A stretch of 64,000 bases of DNA from Rhynchosporium graminicola. Taxonomy: Eukaryota > Ascomycota > Leotiomycetes > Helotiales > Ploettnerulaceae. Within the stretch, counting starts at the first letter, position 1. Every line of letters begins with the position of its first letter. The stretch covers positions 62,001-126,000 of the forward strand of contig FJUW01000059.1 of NCBI GenBank assembly GCA_900074885.1. Direction: 5' to 3'. Below the pieces are notes generated by a model that had not been told where the DNA came from, made no database searches, and worked only from the letters and a program-made list of their open reading frames with translations. A program made the position numbers and the translations under genes. Shown piece by piece: positions 61,894-64,000 of this stretch.

Positions 61894-62161
61894 TATAACA
61901 ACAGCTCACCTGAATATCACATGAGAAGAAGGATAGATACTAGGGCCCAAGTTCATAAGTATCCGAGCAGAACTAGTATCCGACTTAGTATAGTATCAGA
62001 CTAGTACTAGAATATATATATAAAGTACTTTATACTCTATCTCTCTTCTTCTTCCTTTCTTATCTTTTTATTTCCTTAGTAATAGACTATATAAGATCGC
62101 TCTTAGCTTCCCTACTTATTTATTCTTACTTATATACCGCCTCGAGTCTTATATTATTATA
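61894..62161 (+). repeat. Gypsy-4 5' LTR
   Basis: 268 bp, aligned end to end with the Gypsy-3 LTRs. Confidence 0.85.
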
Positions 62162-64000
62162 TTAAATAAAAAGATTAAGATAGCCGGAGATAGCTTACTA
62201 TAATATCTTATTATAAAGTTATTTATTCGATAACTACTTATATATAGCCGAGATACTAGAGATCTCTCAGATAGCTATAAATCAGGGTTTAATTTAGCTT
62301 ATTATAAATAATATAATAGAGAAAGTCTTCGCTAACGCTCCTTTAATAACTCCCTTAGTATAAAGGAATTATAGATAGATTTTAAAGAAAGTATAATAAA
62401 TACCCCGGAACTTTAACCTCTACGTATCGCTACTGAAATAGCCCTAATATACCCCTTTTTAAGCTACTATAATAGCTCCTAACTAATAAACTAGAGACTC
62501 CTCTAGTTCTAAGGGAACCTGACGCGACCCCTTCCGCTCTACTTCTGAACCTAATCTATTATATCTTTCCTTACTCTAAATATCTCTTATACTAGAGAAT
62601 ATTAATACTTTATTAAGGAAATACTAACTAAGAGAGAAAGGAAAATAAAAGCGAAATTCCCTAGGAGTATAATCGCTAAGTACTCTTACTACTATAGATA
62701 ACTCGAACCTGATCTATTCTCTCTTATAATAATTAGTAGACTAGAAAGAAAAGAATAACTCTCTAGAAGATATTATAAATAAACTAATCTCTATATAAGA
62801 TAAGTTCCTTATAGGAGTCCCTCGCTTATCTTCGACTCTCTTATTAGAACTAATACTATAATCTTTATATATTCTAGAGTTTAATAAGCTAATAAACTCT
62901 ATTCTGATATATAGCACTAAGAGAGAAAATATTATTCCTAATAAATTATCTCTCTCTCCTAGCGCCGAATTAGTAGAGTCACGCCTTAGGAAGTCTTACT
63001 TTACTAAGAAGATCCTGCCTCTAGATAATAGATCGGACTTTACTTTCCTCTAATAGAGAGTATCAATACGAGACCGGCTAGCTATAAACGCTAACTACTA
63101 CCCTATAGACTTCTCCCGGCGCGTTCTTATATAGAGGCTAGTTACTAGATTAGCTAAAGAGTATCTTATGCTTTAGTACTTAGCTAATAAGTTTAAGACT
63201 AGTAATAAAATAATCTTCTTATTAGAAGAGAACTTTCTTATTAGTTTAGAAGAAGATAATTATTATAATACTTTCTATTACCTAGAAATATAATAACCTA
63301 GCTATACCCGCGAGATCTTCGCTGAGTTTCGTAGTCGATTTCAAAGCGCTACTATCTAAGGCAAGATTAAAAAGAGGAAGTAGTTCTTCTATATATAAAA
63401 TAAGATTATATTATCCTTACGCGCTTTAACTCTTATTATTAAACTAATATAGAATAAGAATTACGCTTCTATAATTAAATCCTTACTTTCTTTTAATACT
63501 AAGTATTATTATAACTCAGAACGTATCTATCCCGAGAAAGCTACTACTTAAGTATAGTACTATAAGCCTACTATTACTATTACGACTTCTACTAGTTCTA
63601 CTTCTTACCGGTCCCTAAGCTCAGCCCCTCGATAAACTACTTCTATATTATACGTACGTACCTCTATCCTAGTATAAGCTAGTACTCCCTCTGTACTAAA
63701 ACACTCTACTACCTCGACCGGAGAACCCCTTAGGTATTATAGTTATAAATAGCTCGGTTATATTAAGCTAGATTACCTTAACCTGCTTAAAGTTTAATTA
63801 ATCGATAAATTTCCAGAAGAAGAAAAAGAAACTAAGGAAGTATTAGAGGATATACTCTCCGAATCTAGACTAATACTAGAGGGAAATAATAAGACCTAGG
63901 TAAAAACTCCTTCCTAGGTTTACATAAGTATAATCTCTTTAAGCTTAATCTTAACTCCCTAATAGAAAGTAAGTAATTTATATACCTAACTATAGTTAGT
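61894..64000 (+). mobile_element. Gypsy-4: 5' part of another Gypsy-3-family element, inserted in Copia-1
   Basis: Starts TATAACAACAGCTCACCTG within Copia-1 sequence just after the integrase region and runs off the window. It follows Gypsy-3 collinearly from the LTR through gag and the zinc knuckle (near 63740) to the start of pol. Its target duplication cannot be confirmed because the 3' end lies outside. Confidence 0.85.

Noticed and set aside
31704..64000. CRISPR, prophage or other prokaryotic systems, and a giant Starship-type element
   Set aside because: No spaced repeat array, no tyrosine-recombinase captain gene and no cargo genes seen. The repeats are fully explained by LTR elements.

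Overview
This window is nuclear DNA from a filamentous ascomycete (Pezizomycotina; the gene content and the RIP-degraded retrotransposon style suit a leotiomycete, but that rank is an inference). Genes are interrupted by short introns of about 45-115 nt with GTRNGT-like donors, CTAAC/CTGAC-type branch points and YAG acceptors. The products are ordinary fungal housekeeping and transport proteins.

Positions 1 to about 30 kb form a gene-rich compartment of balanced base composition. In order it carries: an unrecognised Pro-rich coiled-coil protein with SUMO-type motifs (+); a DHA1 MFS transporter whose first exon is the bare ATG (+); an sn-1,2-diacylglycerol choline/ethanolamine phosphotransferase (+); an intronless bacterial-type phosphohexomutase (+); a decayed F-box-like gene relic (-); an organic-solute-transporter-alpha family protein (-); Ku70 (-), divergent from mitochondrial ferrochelatase (+) across a 363-bp spacer; a second MFS transporter (+); a 4-coumarate:CoA-ligase-like enzyme with a PTS1-like tail (+); and an unrecognised protein with a possible 2-oxoglutarate dioxygenase HxD...H...R pattern (-). 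No gene cluster logic links them. Exon joins were worked out by hand from splice signals and reading frame.

From about 31.7 kb to the end the sequence is an AT/TA-rich block made of at least six LTR retrotransposons stacked inside one another. Copia-1 is the outermost. Gypsy-1, Gypsy-2 and Gypsy-4 are inserted in Copia-1. Gypsy-2 was in turn hit by Copia-2 and by Gypsy-3. Four of these insertions are proven by 5-bp target-site duplications and by continuity of the interrupted sequence; Copia-1's own duplication and that of Gypsy-4 cannot be seen here. All are heavily altered by C-to-T/G-to-A transitions typical of repeat-induced point mutation (RIP): Gln and Trp codons have become TAA/TAG, zinc-knuckle Cys have become Tyr, and catalytic residues are lost, while reading frames are often otherwise kept. 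Copia-2 still shows gag, protease, integrase, RT and RNase H in a single frame.

The most interesting signal is in the 3' ends of the Gypsy elements. Gypsy-3 has a ~1.45-kb antisense coding relic filling the gap between its chromodomain and the 3' LTR. Gypsy-2 has a different, coiled-coil antisense relic in the same place. The related Gypsy-1 instead has an in-frame C-terminal extension of pol. These look like exchangeable 3' cargo modules. The Copia family also carries a primer-binding site complementary to the anticodon stem-loop of initiator tRNA-Met.
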